Assembly: GCF_025291715.1 (NCBI RefSeq)
Contig: NZ_JAMBIZ010000002.1
Coordinates: forward strand, 1-64,000
Direction of reading: 5' to 3'
Length of the DNA: 64,000 nucleotides
Source: Metasolibacillus sp.
Lineage (GTDB): Bacteria > Bacillota > Bacilli > Bacillales_A > Planococcaceae
Shown here: piece by piece, positions 17,479-26,280 of the stretch
Layout: each line of letters begins with the position of its first letter
Numbering within the stretch: the first letter of the stretch is position 1
The notes under the pieces: model-generated
Told to the model about the DNA's origin: nothing
What the model saw: the letters and a program-made list of their open reading frames with translations, nothing else
The model's database searches: none
Position numbers and translations under genes: made by a program

Positions 17479-19139
17479 GTGCGGAATGTTAATTTATGTG
17501 TTTCATAATAGCTAGCAGGTTGCGGCTTACCTAGCAAGTAGCCCTGAAAGTTGTCACAGCCCTGCTCAATTAAATAGTGCATCTGCTCTTCCGTCTCCAC
17601 GCCTTCTGCAATCGTTGTGAAGCCTAGCTCATGCGCAACATGAATAATGCTTTTAATAATTGTCTTGTTTTTATCTGATGTAAGACATTTATCAACAAAG
17701 CTTTTATCGATTTTAATGCAATTAATCGGAAAATTGGTCAAATATTTCAGGCTTGAAAACCCTGTTCCGTAATCATCTAATTCTACTTCCATCTCAATAT
17801 CTCGCAATTTTTGAATGATGGCTATAACATGCTCGATATTAGAGCTAGCAACCCTTTCGGTAATCTCAACTTTCACAAAATAGGGAGGAACTTGATAAAG
17901 CTCACATAATTCTAGTAAACGAGCGATAAGCTTTGTATCAAAAAATTGGCGCAATGATAAATTAAATGAAACTTTAATCGACTCATTTACCGCTTGCTGT
18001 AGCCGAGCAAAATCATTTAGCATTAGCTCAAATAAAACGTAGCCTAATGATGTAATCAAACCTGTCCGCTCTGCTAATGGAATAAATTCCGATGGTGAAA
18101 TAAAGCCTAACTCCTTATCTTCCCAACGAACTAGCGCCTCAAAGCCGATTAGCTCACCTTGTCCCGTCCATTGTGGCTGATAATACATCATAAAAGATTT
18201 TAAGCGAATTGCTTCAAACAATTTGTTTTTTAATTGCAGACTTTTACGTGAATTTTCTAGCATATCCTGATGGAAAAAAGCATATGTATTTTTTCCATTC
18301 TTTTTCGCTTGCTCAATCGCCATGCTAACAGCATGAATCAAATCATAAAACGTGTGGGCATTTTCAGGGTAACAGGCAACACCGACACAAAATGTAATAT
18401 AATAACCACCATCTAAATAAGCAATTGGCATTTCAAAAGCTTGAAATAGTGCTTGGACATGCCTTGCCATTTGCTGGGGCCCCACTGAGCATAATAAAAT
18501 GAATTCATCTCCGTATGTTTTCGTTAAGGTGATTGGCTTATCTTCACAAAATGCTAGTAAACGTTCTCCTATTGCCTTTAAAATATCATTAGCACAGTCC
18601 GTTCCTAAGCTTTCATTAAAGCTTTTAAAATCATCGATATTAATTTTCACTAAATAAAACGGCTCATTTTGCTGAATTTTGTGCTCCGCCATTTTCTTCA
18701 AAAAGACATGGTTTGGTAAGCCTGTTACCTCATCATAAATTAATCGATTTTCTAGCTCTAATGCTAACAGCTTTTTGTCTGTAATATCATGACGAATCGC
18801 TATATATTGATATGGCTTGCCATGTTCATTACAGGAGGGCACAATCGTTGTATCAACCCAGTAAATAGAACCGTCTTTCGCTCGATTGCATATCTCGCCT
18901 TGCCATGTTTCACCAGTCTTAATTGTGTTCCACATATTTTTAAAAAACGATGAAGGGTGGTAACCAGAATTAATGACACGATGTGTCTTGCCAACAAGCT
19001 CTTCCTCTGGATACTTGGATATATCGCAAAATTTTTGATTCGCATATGTAATACGTCCAGCAGCATCTGTTATGGCTAATATTGTTGTCGAATTTAATGC
19101 CATTTGGATATCATATACTTGCTTCAGCATCTTCTCCAT
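17475..19139 (-). CDS. PAS-GGDEF-EAL cyclic-di-GMP protein
   Basis: 554 residues from the ATG at 19139, which follows GAGGTGA at five bases. Order: an N-terminal PAS domain with PAC (about 15-130; [29 protein letters not shown]), a GGDEF domain in which the signature is degenerate (TYGDEF, first Gly replaced by Tyr), and an EAL domain with [17 protein letters not shown] and AEGVETEEQ intact. It is therefore predicted to hydrolyse c-di-GMP, with the GGDEF part possibly acting as a GTP-sensing regulator. There is no membrane segment, so the PAS domain senses a cytoplasmic signal. The gene is monocistronic. Confidence 0.9.
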   Translation of the reverse strand: MEKMLKQVYDIQMALNSTTILAITDAAGRITYANQKFCDISKYPEEELVGKTHRVINSGYHPSSFFKNMWNTIKTGETWQGEICNRAKDGSIYWVDTTIVPSCNEHGKPYQYIAIRHDITDKKLLALELENRLIYDEVTGLPNHVFLKKMAEHKIQQNEPFYLVKINIDDFKSFNESLGTDCANDILKAIGERLLAFCEDKPITLTKTYGDEFILLCSVGPQQMARHVQALFQAFEMPIAYLDGGYYITFCVGVACYPENAHTFYDLIHAVSMAIEQAKKNGKNTYAFFHQDMLENSRKSLQLKNKLFEAIRLKSFMMYYQPQWTGQGELIGFEALVRWEDKELGFISPSEFIPLAERTGLITSLGYVLFELMLNDFARLQQAVNESIKVSFNLSLRQFFDTKLIARLLELCELYQVPPYFVKVEITERVASSNIEHVIAIIQKLRDIEMEVELDDYGTGFSSLKYLTNFPINCIKIDKSFVDKCLTSDKNKTIIKSIIHVAHELGFTTIAEGVETEEQMHYLIEQGCDNFQGYLLGKPQPASYYETHKLTFRT

Positions 19140-19182
19140 CGTTCTCACCTCGATATTTTATCAATTCCTTATAAGAACTAAT

Positions 19183-19211
19183 ATAGTAATCATTTCGATA
19201 TTTATCGTCAA
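19183..19211 (-). promoter_or_regulatory. candidate promoter of the GGDEF-EAL gene
   Basis: On the minus strand TTGACG (19206-19211), 17 bases, TACTAT (19183-19188), about 45 bases before the start codon. The -10 is only a moderate match. The rest of the spacer to 19410 shows no gene. Confidence 0.45.
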
Positions 19212-19410
19212 TAAGGCTTTTGCCTTAAAATAAGTTATGCCTTCAAGCAAAGGGGAAAACTCGATTTTTCTTTCTATATTATCATGCTTTCATGCCCTCC
19301 TTTTAGATTATTTGCATTTCCGATAAAAATTTTTTCTTCCTTGAGCATGACTTTGGTGGCAACTTTACAAAATTGGCACAATATCGCGATAGCTTGAGGG
19401 ACTAATACAT

Positions 19411-19441
19411 AAAATGAGGGCTGTTCACTTTGAACGCCCCC
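19411..19441 (-). terminator. hairpin after the SLH gene
   Basis: On the minus strand GGGGGC/GTTCA pairs with TGAAC/AGCCCTC around loop AAG, followed by ATTTTAT. One bulge and a weak T-run make it a moderate terminator for the MFS-dehydrogenase-SLH operon. Confidence 0.55.
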
Positions 19442-19460
19442 TTTAGTCAATATACTATTT

Positions 19461-20453
19461 TTATTTTTCCTCCACTCGCTCAATTGTCACGGTAAATTCC
19501 CCTTGCATTTTGGCGAATTTTTCTAAGCCTGCCTCTACTTCTCCAAGCTTAATTAGCCCACTGGAGTAACCAAAATCTTGATAAAACAATGCTAAATTCC
19601 CCCAAGGTGCATAATAGGCTAAATCCCCTATTGCTGGGTCTATCCCTGCCCCTGTTGCTGCTGTCGATAATTTTTTCGGCAAGTAGCTAATTTTTTCAGT
19701 TCCTGCATAATCTGCAAATGTTAATGTAAGCGGGAGCGCTGCAATCAAATCTTGCGTTGCGGCATTTTGCTCTAATTTAACGAGGACTTCCTCATTGTTA
19801 AAGCGCAGCTTGATTTTAGAAGCACTCGCCTCCTGTATGTAAACAGGCGGGTCGATTTCAATTGGCGCTGGAATTAACGACGGTGTTTCCTCTTGTTCTA
19901 TATTTAATATGCGATACAGCCAGATTGCGTAATGTGCTCTCGTGACCGTTGCATCACGCTGCCAATCACCTGTCATAATACCGCGTGCATATAATGTTGC
20001 GACATAATCCTTCGACCAATGCGTACCTTCGCCTTGCACTAACTCAAACTGAAATGCCAAACATAAAATTTTCGCAATTTGTGCATGTGTCAACGCACCT
20101 GTTGGATTAAATTTCCCTTCAAAGCCATCGATAATGCCTGCACGATAAAGGCGTTGAATATCGTTATAATATGGGTGATTGGTCGGCACATCTGTAAAGG
20201 TAGCTGCTGGTCTGATTGGCTCCAATGGCAGTACATGTGCTAGTAATTTTGCTACATGCTGGCGTGAAATGCCTTGCTCTGGCTTAAATGTACCATCTAA
20301 ATAACCATTAATAATGCCTTCCTTTTTCATTGCCATAATTTCATTGTAGCCAGCATGTGTTTTCGGCACATCCTGAAAGGCGTGTGCTTGTATTGGAACA
20401 ATGAGTGCTGGTGTTGCGATTGCAAGTGTAGCCATTAATAATTTATTACGCAT
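19461..20453 (-). CDS. SLH-domain protein with cyclophilin-like domain
   Basis: 330 residues. A signal peptide (about 1-26, cleavage near AHA) is followed by three S-layer homology motifs (about 27-200; FQDVPKTHAGYNEI, FTDVPTNHPYYNDI, HWSKDYVATLYARG) that would anchor the protein to the cell-wall secondary polymer. The C-terminal 120 residues match the cyclophilin-like fold seen in many Firmicute proteins (KIKLRFNNEEVLVKL, PLTLTFADYAGTEKISYLP, YYAPWGNLALFYQDFGYSSGLIKLG). The cyclophilin-like family has no established activity. It is 11 bases downstream of the sugar dehydrogenase gene and is likely the last gene of that operon. Confidence 0.88.
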   Translation of the reverse strand: MRNKLLMATLAIATPALIVPIQAHAFQDVPKTHAGYNEIMAMKKEGIINGYLDGTFKPEQGISRQHVAKLLAHVLPLEPIRPAATFTDVPTNHPYYNDIQRLYRAGIIDGFEGKFNPTGALTHAQIAKILCLAFQFELVQGEGTHWSKDYVATLYARGIMTGDWQRDATVTRAHYAIWLYRILNIEQEETPSLIPAPIEIDPPVYIQEASASKIKLRFNNEEVLVKLEQNAATQDLIAALPLTLTFADYAGTEKISYLPKKLSTAATGAGIDPAIGDLAYYAPWGNLALFYQDFGYSSGLIKLGEVEAGLEKFAKMQGEFTVTIERVEEK

Positions 20454-20464
20454 ATATATCCTCC

Positions 20465-21535
20465 TTATTTTAGCTCGATACGATATAGCTTATCGTCATT
20501 TTCTAATGGATTACCACGACCATCCGAGTTATTGCTAATGAAATAAAGGGTAGCCCCTTCAATCAATACATCGCGAATGCGCCCTAAATCTGTCACGACT
20601 TCACGTGTTTCATTTGTTGCTAAATTAAATTGCAATAGCGCTGTGCCTCTTAACGCAGCTACATATAAAGAGTCATGGTAGTAGCCCATACCCGATGGCG
20701 CCCATGTAGTATCACTACCAGAGGTGAAAAGAGGTGATACTAAGCCATCTTGTGTTTCATTTCCTTCAATAATTGGCCAGCCATAATTTTGCCCTGCTTC
20801 AATTCGATTGATTTCATCATTAGCGCTATTACCATGCTCACTTGCATACATCGTGCCGTCTGGCGCCCAAGTGATACCTTGTGGGTTGCGATGACCATAG
20901 CTGTAAACATAAGAGTTATCGAATGGATTATCTGCTGGAATCGAGCCATCGAAGTTTAGCCTTAAAATTTTTCCTCCTAATGAATTGACATCTTGCGCAA
21001 TATCGCGGTTAGAAGCATCACCTGTTGTGGCATATAGCTTGTCGTCTGGACCAATTTGCAAGCGTCCACCATGATGATAGGTGCCACTTGGAATTTCATC
21101 CAGCAGTAGAGTTGTCTCCTTCCATACATCTCCGCCTAATTGCAGTACAACAATTCGATTAAACTGCTCCCCTTCATTTTCGTACGTATAGTAGGCATAC
21201 GCTTCATTGGATTGTGCAAAGTCGGGCGCGAGCACAAAGCCAAGCAGCCCTGCCTCAGATGCGGTTGAACGCTCCTTTTCTAGCTCCACACGCTGTGTCA
21301 CCATCTCATCTTTTGTAATTTTAATAATATTTCCCGCTCTCTCCGTTATAAAAAAAGTATCATCAATTTTGCTTATTGCCCACGGTGCAGCTAAATTTTC
21401 CGCAACAATCTCAATTTTTTGAGCCGTGTCTGGTAGTTGCTGCTCAACCGCCGTATTTTGCGGCTTGTCAGCTGAGCAGCCAACAAGTAAAGCCGATGTA
21501 ATGAAATAGGATGCTAGCCATTTTTTCATCTTCAT
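20465..21535 (-). CDS. PQQ-dependent sugar dehydrogenase-type lipoprotein
   Basis: 356 residues with a lipobox (LLVGCSAD, Cys at about 20), so it is anchored outside the membrane. The body is the six-bladed beta-propeller of soluble glucose/sorbosone dehydrogenases: APWAISKID, HHGGRLQIGPDDKLYATTGDASNRD, HRNPQGITWAPDGTMYASEHG, NDEINRIEAGQNYGWP and a C-terminal RIRDVLIEGATLYFISNNSDGRG. These enzymes oxidise aldoses with PQQ; whether this organism makes PQQ cannot be told here. It lies between an MFS pump (6-base gap) and an SLH protein (11-base gap) in one operon. Confidence 0.88.
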   Translation of the reverse strand: MKMKKWLASYFITSALLVGCSADKPQNTAVEQQLPDTAQKIEIVAENLAAPWAISKIDDTFFITERAGNIIKITKDEMVTQRVELEKERSTASEAGLLGFVLAPDFAQSNEAYAYYTYENEGEQFNRIVVLQLGGDVWKETTLLLDEIPSGTYHHGGRLQIGPDDKLYATTGDASNRDIAQDVNSLGGKILRLNFDGSIPADNPFDNSYVYSYGHRNPQGITWAPDGTMYASEHGNSANDEINRIEAGQNYGWPIIEGNETQDGLVSPLFTSGSDTTWAPSGMGYYHDSLYVAALRGTALLQFNLATNETREVVTDLGRIRDVLIEGATLYFISNNSDGRGNPLENDDKLYRIELK

Positions 21536-21541
21536 TCCCCC

Positions 21542-22738
21542 TTATGCTTCTGTTGTTTTGTACAATGTATTGCGCAATACAATACAAATAAATCCGATAA
21601 TTAATGCAAGCATACCTACAAATAAAATATAATGCATACCGAATTGCGCAATAATAATGCCTGCAATGCTTGCGCCAATCGTTGTTCCTAAATTACACGA
21701 TGTTAAAAATAAACCATTCGCAAAATCTGGTGCTTTTGGCGCTGAGGACATCATCCAATATTGATTAATATTGCCACCAACACCACCTAAAATGCCCCAA
21801 ATTAAAATGATAATCGCTGTTGGAATGACCAAGTCCACTGCAAAGAAGAAAACGATATATAGCCCAAATAGTATGACAGGATATAGCACAACCGTCCGAA
21901 TTGGATTAATCGTTAGCAATTTCCCTGCCCACACATTACCGACAATGTTCGCCAGCCCATAAACGAACAGCATCACGCTAATGATATACGGCGACATATG
22001 TGTCACCACATCTAAATATTCTGCTAAATAACTATAAATGCCAAATACTGCGCCATTTAAAAACGTTACAGCGAGAATTGACAACCAGGTAATGCCCTTT
22101 GTTAAAATTTTTAGCTGTGAGCCGTAAGAAAGTCTTTCCTGCACAGGCATTGAAGGCACGAACAGTAGCGTCATAATTAGTGCAAAAATGTTCACAACTG
22201 CAAAAAATGCTAGCGCAATTTCCAATGTAAACGTATTAGCTAAAAAATTCGATACCGGCACGCCAAGCACCATCCCTGCAGACACTCCTATAAATACTTT
22301 CGCCACCGCCTTCGGTGCTTCCTTCACCGAAACTGAAGTTGCTGCTACAGATAAAGCCATTGATACATAAACGGGGTGGAAAAAAGCGGGAAGCACACGC
22401 GCAACTAAAGCAACCGTGAAATTTGTTGTAAAAATGGAAATGATATTACCTATAATAAAAATAACAAGGACAGCCACCATCACCGTCTTGCGATTAATAC
22501 CTGAAAACACTAAAGGTAATGTTGGACCTGCAATCGCAATTGCCAATGCGAAAAGGCTCACCGTTAGCCCTGCCTGCGACACGTTAACATCGAAATGCTC
22601 TGACAGCGCTGGCAAAATACCGATATAGCCCATCTCGGTATTTAAAATGCCGAACACACCGACCGCTAATATAAAAATTAATAATTTTTTAGAACCCTTC
22701 ATCGAATCAATCATCTCTTTCTTTTTTGTTAAATTCAT
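21542..22738 (-). CDS. MFS transporter (12-segment, DHA1/AraJ-like)
   Basis: 398 residues with 12 hydrophobic segments and the DHA1 look of AraJ/YdhP-type exporters (MGYIGILPALSEHFDVNVSQAGLTVSLFA-like opening, VYIMAL region, GVPVSN loop). Several ATGs precede the first segment; the one at 22738 lacks a good ribosome site, and the ATG opening MKGSKKLL at 22702 is an alternative. The divergent LysR regulator, 80 bases away, is the likely controller. Substrates are unknown; family members export sugars, purines or drugs. Confidence 0.85.
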   Translation of the reverse strand: MNLTKKKEMIDSMKGSKKLLIFILAVGVFGILNTEMGYIGILPALSEHFDVNVSQAGLTVSLFALAIAIAGPTLPLVFSGINRKTVMVAVLVIFIIGNIISIFTTNFTVALVARVLPAFFHPVYVSMALSVAATSVSVKEAPKAVAKVFIGVSAGMVLGVPVSNFLANTFTLEIALAFFAVVNIFALIMTLLFVPSMPVQERLSYGSQLKILTKGITWLSILAVTFLNGAVFGIYSYLAEYLDVVTHMSPYIISVMLFVYGLANIVGNVWAGKLLTINPIRTVVLYPVILFGLYIVFFFAVDLVIPTAIIILIWGILGGVGGNINQYWMMSSAPKAPDFANGLFLTSCNLGTTIGASIAGIIIAQFGMHYILFVGMLALIIGFICIVLRNTLYKTTEA

Positions 22739-22770
22739 TATAAAATGCTAGCATAAAAATAACCAATGCC

Positions 22771-22791
22771 TATATTGAATGATTTCATATA
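22771..22791. promoter_or_regulatory. candidate LysR operator
   Basis: An interrupted dyad TATAT-TGAATGATTTC-ATATA lies in the divergent spacer, itself framed by ATGCCT (22766-22771) and AGGCAT (22798-22803). Its size and place fit a LysR-type binding site serving both the regulator and the MFS operon. Confidence 0.45.
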
Positions 22792-22821
22792 ACAAAAAGG
22801 CATATAAAGGAGATGTTGTTT

Positions 22822-23697
22822 TTGGATATACGTGTCTTGCGCTATTTTATCGCAGTAGCTACACAGGAAAATATATCGGCTGCTGCTGAGGCGCTACATT
22901 TATCACAGCCTACATTATCGAGACAATTAACCAATTTAGAGGAAGAGCTAGGCACTACGCTGTTCATACGAGGCAATCGCAAAATTTCATTAACAGATGA
23001 AGGTATGTTTTTACTTGAACGCGCAAAGGAAATTGTTGATTTAGTTGATAAAACTGAAGCCAATTTTAATCACCCCTCTGACATTGTCAGTGGAGAAATT
23101 TATATTGGTAGCGGTGAAACAGAGGCGATGCATTTCATTGCAAAAACCATCAAAAAAGTTGTCACACATCATCCAAATATTAAATTTCATTTATATAGCG
23201 GAAACGCAGACGACATTACAGTGAAACTGGATAACGGCTTGCTGGATTTTGGCGTTGTCATCGAGCCAGCAGATAAGCAAAAATATGATTATGTGCGCCT
23301 ACCTGCTACAGATACATGGGGCGTGCTAATGCGCAAGGACAATCCACTTGCTAACAAAACGGTCATACAGCCAAAGGATTTATTAGATAAACCGTTGATT
23401 ATTTCAAAGCAAAGTGCAGTGAGCAACGTCCTCTCAGGCTGGTTTGGCGCAGCAGTTGAAAATCTGCATATTATCGGCACATACAATCTACTGTATAACG
23501 CCTCTGTCATGGTAAAGGAGGATATCGGCTATGCGATTTGCTTAGACAAGCTAATGGATACTTCCGAGGAGAGCGACCTTTGCTTCCGCCCACTTCAGCC
23601 GAAGCTTGAGGCGAGGCTCGATATCATTTGGAAAAAGCATCAAGCGTTCTCAAATGCTACGAAAGTATTTTTGAAATATTTAAGGGAGAGTCTTTAA
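22822..23697 (+). CDS. LysR-family transcriptional regulator
   Basis: 291 residues. An N-terminal winged helix-turn-helix (about 1-60; VLRYFIAVATQENISAAAEALHLSQPTLSRQL) is followed by the periplasmic-binding-protein-like effector domain (about 90-290). I place the start at TTG 22822, which has AAAGGAG nine bases upstream; the ATG at 22813 overlaps that site. Transcribed away from the MFS-dehydrogenase-SLH operon, it probably controls that operon and itself. The effector is unknown. Confidence 0.92.
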   Translation: MDIRVLRYFIAVATQENISAAAEALHLSQPTLSRQLTNLEEELGTTLFIRGNRKISLTDEGMFLLERAKEIVDLVDKTEANFNHPSDIVSGEIYIGSGETEAMHFIAKTIKKVVTHHPNIKFHLYSGNADDITVKLDNGLLDFGVVIEPADKQKYDYVRLPATDTWGVLMRKDNPLANKTVIQPKDLLDKPLIISKQSAVSNVLSGWFGAAVENLHIIGTYNLLYNASVMVKEDIGYAICLDKLMDTSEESDLCFRPLQPKLEARLDIIWKKHQAFSNATKVFLKYLRESL

Positions 23698-23756
23698 ATC
23701 TAGGTGAGTTCACCTGTAAAGTGCAAAAGATTTTGTGACTGCTACAATACATCAAG

Positions 23757-23786
23757 AAGCTCACCCAATAATATGAGTAGCTTTTT
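23757..23786 (+). terminator. terminator after the LysR gene
   Basis: AAGCTCA pairs with TGAG(T)AGCTT, one bulged base, followed by TTTTT. A short perfect palindrome (AGGTGAGTTCACCT, 23702-23715) directly follows the stop codon. Confidence 0.55.
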
Positions 23787-23890
23787 GTCCAGATTGTGAA
23801 AACGTAGGCAATAATTCATTCATTAGTTGTATAGCCTCTTGTAACAAAGTAGTCTTAAAATGAAGATAACTAACAAAAAGAGGTATACCA

Positions 23891-24163
23891 ATGTTTAAAA
23901 AACTTTTCCAACGATCAAAGCCGCAGCAGCTAAAAAATCAAGTTGAGCTCTGCGTATCAAATCGCATTTATGACAGTGAAGAAATCGATACACTATTAGC
24001 CCGTGAGGATATTGATATTCACGAGGTAGGCTGCAACTCGCAATGTGAAACGTGTGACCATCACTATTATGCCATCGTGAACGGTGAGACTTTAGCAGCA
24101 GATAGCGCATCTGAATTATTGCAGCAAATTGACGAGGAATTAACGCACAATTCGGTTGTCTAG
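23891..24163 (+). CDS. DUF1450/YuzB-like protein
   Basis: 90 residues. The family pattern is clear: VELCVSNR near residue 20 and a C-terminal CNSQCETCDHHYYAIVNGE, giving four conserved cysteines that could bind a metal or an Fe-S cluster. The family is common in Bacillales (YuzB, YneR neighbours) and has no known function. AAAGAGG precedes the ATG at normal distance. The gene stands alone and is followed by a 21-bp repeat array and a terminator. Confidence 0.85.
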   Translation: MFKKLFQRSKPQQLKNQVELCVSNRIYDSEEIDTLLAREDIDIHEVGCNSQCETCDHHYYAIVNGETLAADSASELLQQIDEELTHNSVV

Positions 24164-24165
24164 CG

Positions 24166-24218
24166 TTTATTCTACGTTTTCAAGTTTTTATTCTACCTTT
24201 TCAGAAATTTATTCTACG
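24166..24218 (-). repeat. 21-bp periodic array A (3 units)
   Basis: TTTATTCTAC(G/C) begins at 24166, 24187 and 24208, exactly 21 bases apart, with similar T-rich joins (GTTTTCA, CTTTTCA, GTTTAGC). On the minus strand the unit reads GAAAACGTAGAATAAA plus about five variable bases. It lies in the gap between the convergent DUF1450 and AcuI-like genes, past the minus-strand terminator at 24270-24300. Confidence 0.8.
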
Positions 24219-24221
24219 TTT

Positions 24222-24252
24222 AGCTTAAGGCGCCCTGCTTTAGGCTTTTTTA
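24222..24252 (+). terminator. terminator after the DUF1450 gene
   Basis: GCTTAAGGC pairs with GCTTTAGGC (two G-T pairs) around loop GCCCT, followed by TTTTTT. The repeat array sits between the stop codon and this hairpin. Confidence 0.65.
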
Positions 24253-24269
24253 ATAACTTTAAGGCATAG

Positions 24270-24300
24270 AAAAAACAGCCAACATTTCAAGCTGGCTGCT
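24270..24300 (-). terminator. terminator after the AcuI-like gene
   Basis: On the minus strand AGCCA...TGGCT with an 11-base loop, extended by CAG/CTG, runs into TTTTTT just past the stop codon. Confidence 0.75.
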
Positions 24301-24307
24301 CCTTTAA

Positions 24308-25297
24308 CTATCTCATTTTAATAATCGTTCTTCCTAAATGCTGTCCATTTTTCACTGCTTCAATCGTTTCTGGCACTTCCTCAAGGGGAATTTCTCGCGT
24401 TAATGTTGTCGCACTAATATTCCAGTCTTGCGCAATTTTTTCCCAAATTGGTGCACGCTTTTCAATCGGCACATTGACGGAATCAATGCCTAACAGATTA
24501 ATGCCTCTTAAGATAAATGGTAGCACATTTGTTGCTAATTGTGCCCCTCCTGCATGCCCACACATTGTCATGCTTCCACCATAGTGAATTTGAGGAATAA
24601 GTGCTGCTGCAACCTGACCACCAACCGTATCTAATACATAATGATATTTCGCTGTATTTAATGACTTTTGAGAGTCTCCTATGTCTGCTGCAAAAATAAC
24701 CTCTGTAGCCCCTAAAGCTTTGGCTACATCTACTTGATGCTCTTTACGAACAACTGCTGTAATATTTGTATAGCCAATTTTTGATAAAATTTGCAGAGCG
24801 ACACTGCCTACGCCACCCGTTGAGCCTGTCACTACAATTTGCGGGCTACTGCCAACAGACATGCCATGCTTTTCCAATGCCATAATAGATAATGCTGCAG
24901 TAAAACCAGCCGTTCCGAAAACCATCGCATCCTTTAACGTCAGCCCATCTGGTATAGGCACAATCCAATCAGCAGGAATGCGCGCATATTGTGCAAATCC
25001 TCCAGTATGCCTTACTCCAGTGTCAAAGCCTGTCACAAGCACCGCTTGCCCTTCGAAAAAGCGTTCATCTGTAGAATGAACAATCGTTCCACTTAAATCA
25101 ATCCCTGGAATCATCGGGTAATCTCGCACTACGCCACCGCTTGCTTGCACAGCTAACATATCCTTAAAGTTCACTGAGGAATACGCAATCTCGATGACTA
25201 CCTCCCCAGCAGATAAATCGGAAAGCGATACATCCTCTAGCTTATACGTCACTTCATCGTTCATTTTTCTTACAACAATAGCTTTAAATAATTCCAT
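24308..25297 (-). CDS. YhdH/YhfP-type quinone oxidoreductase (acrylyl-CoA reductase-like)
   Basis: 329 residues of the zinc-free medium-chain reductase family. An N-terminal GroES-like domain (SSVNFKDMLA, GIDLSGTIV) precedes the NADPH-binding Rossmann fold with VVTGSTGGVGSVALQIL around 150-166. Closest named relatives are YhdH/AcuI, which reduce acrylyl-CoA with NADPH, and B. subtilis YhfP. Divergent transcription from a MarR regulator suggests induction by an electrophile or aromatic compound, as is common for such pairs. Confidence 0.88.
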   Translation of the reverse strand: MELFKAIVVRKMNDEVTYKLEDVSLSDLSAGEVVIEIAYSSVNFKDMLAVQASGGVVRDYPMIPGIDLSGTIVHSTDERFFEGQAVLVTGFDTGVRHTGGFAQYARIPADWIVPIPDGLTLKDAMVFGTAGFTAALSIMALEKHGMSVGSSPQIVVTGSTGGVGSVALQILSKIGYTNITAVVRKEHQVDVAKALGATEVIFAADIGDSQKSLNTAKYHYVLDTVGGQVAAALIPQIHYGGSMTMCGHAGGAQLATNVLPFILRGINLLGIDSVNVPIEKRAPIWEKIAQDWNISATTLTREIPLEEVPETIEAVKNGQHLGRTIIKMR

Positions 25298-25320
25298 AAT
25301 AACCCTCCTTAATTCTCACT

Positions 25321-25373
25321 CAGAATAATTCTGTAACAAAAATATTTTCATACCGAAGATACCATGCTATGAT
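25321..25373 (+). promoter_or_regulatory. marR promoter and operator palindrome
   Basis: A perfect 13-base palindrome CAGAATAATTCTG (25321-25333) lies in the divergent spacer, 12 bases before TTTTCA (25345-25350), a 17-base gap and TATGAT (25368-25373), which would be the regulator's own promoter. The palindrome is 23 bases from the reductase start codon and suits a MarR dimer. Confidence 0.6.
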
Positions 25374-25403
25374 AAATACTGTCAAGTGATGGAGGTGAAT
25401 GAC

Positions 25404-25826
25404 TTGAAATTAGATGAATGTATTAACTTTTTATTGAGTGTAGCCCAGCATAAAGTACACAAGCATTTTAACCATCAGTTAGAAAAATTCGACATTACAC
25501 CAGCCCAATATGCCGTATTAAATTGCTTATGGACGGAAGGGAAAATTACCCCTAAAAGAATTGGTGAGTTACTTTATTTAGAAGCACCTACTGTTTCAGG
25601 CATATTAGATAAAATGCAAAAGATGAATTTAATTGAGCGTGAAATCGACCCCACTAATCGCAGAAACGTGTTCGTCACAAGCACAGAAAAAGCAAATCAA
25701 CTGCGCAGTAACATTGAGGCAACTAGCATAGAAATGAATGAAAATGTACTACAAAAGCTGAGCGAGGAAGAAATAGCCGCTTTGAAAAAGGGGTTGGCTG
25801 CGGTCATTAAGGCTGAATTGATTTAA
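25404..25826 (+). CDS. MarR-family transcriptional regulator
   Basis: 140 residues with the MarR winged helix: ITPAQYAVLNCLWTEGKITPKRIGELL, LEAPTVSGILDKMQKMNLIERE and the wing DPTNRRNVFVTSTEKA. I place the start at TTG 25404, five bases after GGAGGTGA; the earlier GTG and ATG codons are inside or before that site. There is no sensing cysteine near the N-terminus of the kind seen in OhrR, so a ligand-binding mode is more likely. It probably represses the divergent AcuI-like reductase. Confidence 0.9.
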   Translation: MKLDECINFLLSVAQHKVHKHFNHQLEKFDITPAQYAVLNCLWTEGKITPKRIGELLYLEAPTVSGILDKMQKMNLIEREIDPTNRRNVFVTSTEKANQLRSNIEATSIEMNENVLQKLSEEEIAALKKGLAAVIKAELI

Positions 25827-25830
25827 GAGA

Positions 25831-26067
25831 TTGCTTTTCTATTCTAATCCCGAAGAATATTCATACCGCGATTCCCAAAATGCTTGGGTAGGTGGAGATG
25901 CTTACAATTACATCATTAATGCAGCCCAAGCCACCGCCTTCTTTGTATTATTTGCTGCCTTTTTCTTAGCATTTATCCTCATAAGAATTGGCTTAAAATT
26001 GCAAAGCGTTGACAAGCCTGCTGCCAACATTAATTTTGAAAATAAATATGATACACTTGATAAATAG
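25831..26067 (+). CDS. small membrane protein
   Basis: 78 residues starting at a TTG four bases after the marR stop, with only a weak AAGAGA before it. Hydrophilic and aromatic N-terminus (WVGGDAYNYIINAAQATAFF), then one strong membrane segment (VLFAAFFLAFILIRIGL) and a charged tail. The GGDAYNYIIN stretch occurs in other small Bacillus membrane proteins, usually with more sequence before it, so this may be shortened at its start. It could be translationally coupled to marR. No function is known. Confidence 0.5.
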   Translation: MLFYSNPEEYSYRDSQNAWVGGDAYNYIINAAQATAFFVLFAAFFLAFILIRIGLKLQSVDKPAANINFENKYDTLDK

Positions 26068-26107
26068 TAGACCTCATTATTACTTAGATAATTACCATTT
26101 TACTTAG

Positions 26108-26142
26108 GACTAGCCTCCTAGTATTTATGAAGCTAGTCTTTT
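26108..26142 (+). terminator. terminator after the small membrane protein
   Basis: GACTAGC pairs with GCTAGTC over a 17-base loop and is followed by TTTTG. Confidence 0.6.
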
Positions 26143-26280
26143 GGCATGATAAGGTCCCCTATATACTGCGAAAGCAAGCCCCTCACTTTCTTTAAAATAA
26201 CATCGCTCCTTTTTATTTAAATGTCTAGTTTGTGCCAATAATGGACAATATAAAGTTATCTACTAGAAAGGAGTTATACG

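Noticed and set aside
19274-19483. 69-codon minus-strand frame overlapping the end of the SLH gene
   Set aside because: It overlaps the SLH coding end and its terminator hairpin, and has no family resemblance.
23702-23715. AGGTGAGTTCACCT palindrome as an operator
   Set aside because: It lies directly after the LysR stop codon with no promoter nearby, and is short enough to occur by chance.
26143-26280. PerR box or sigma-B promoter before catalase
   Set aside because: No TTATAAT-N-ATTATAA match and no GTTTAA/GGGTAT pair at proper spacing was found.
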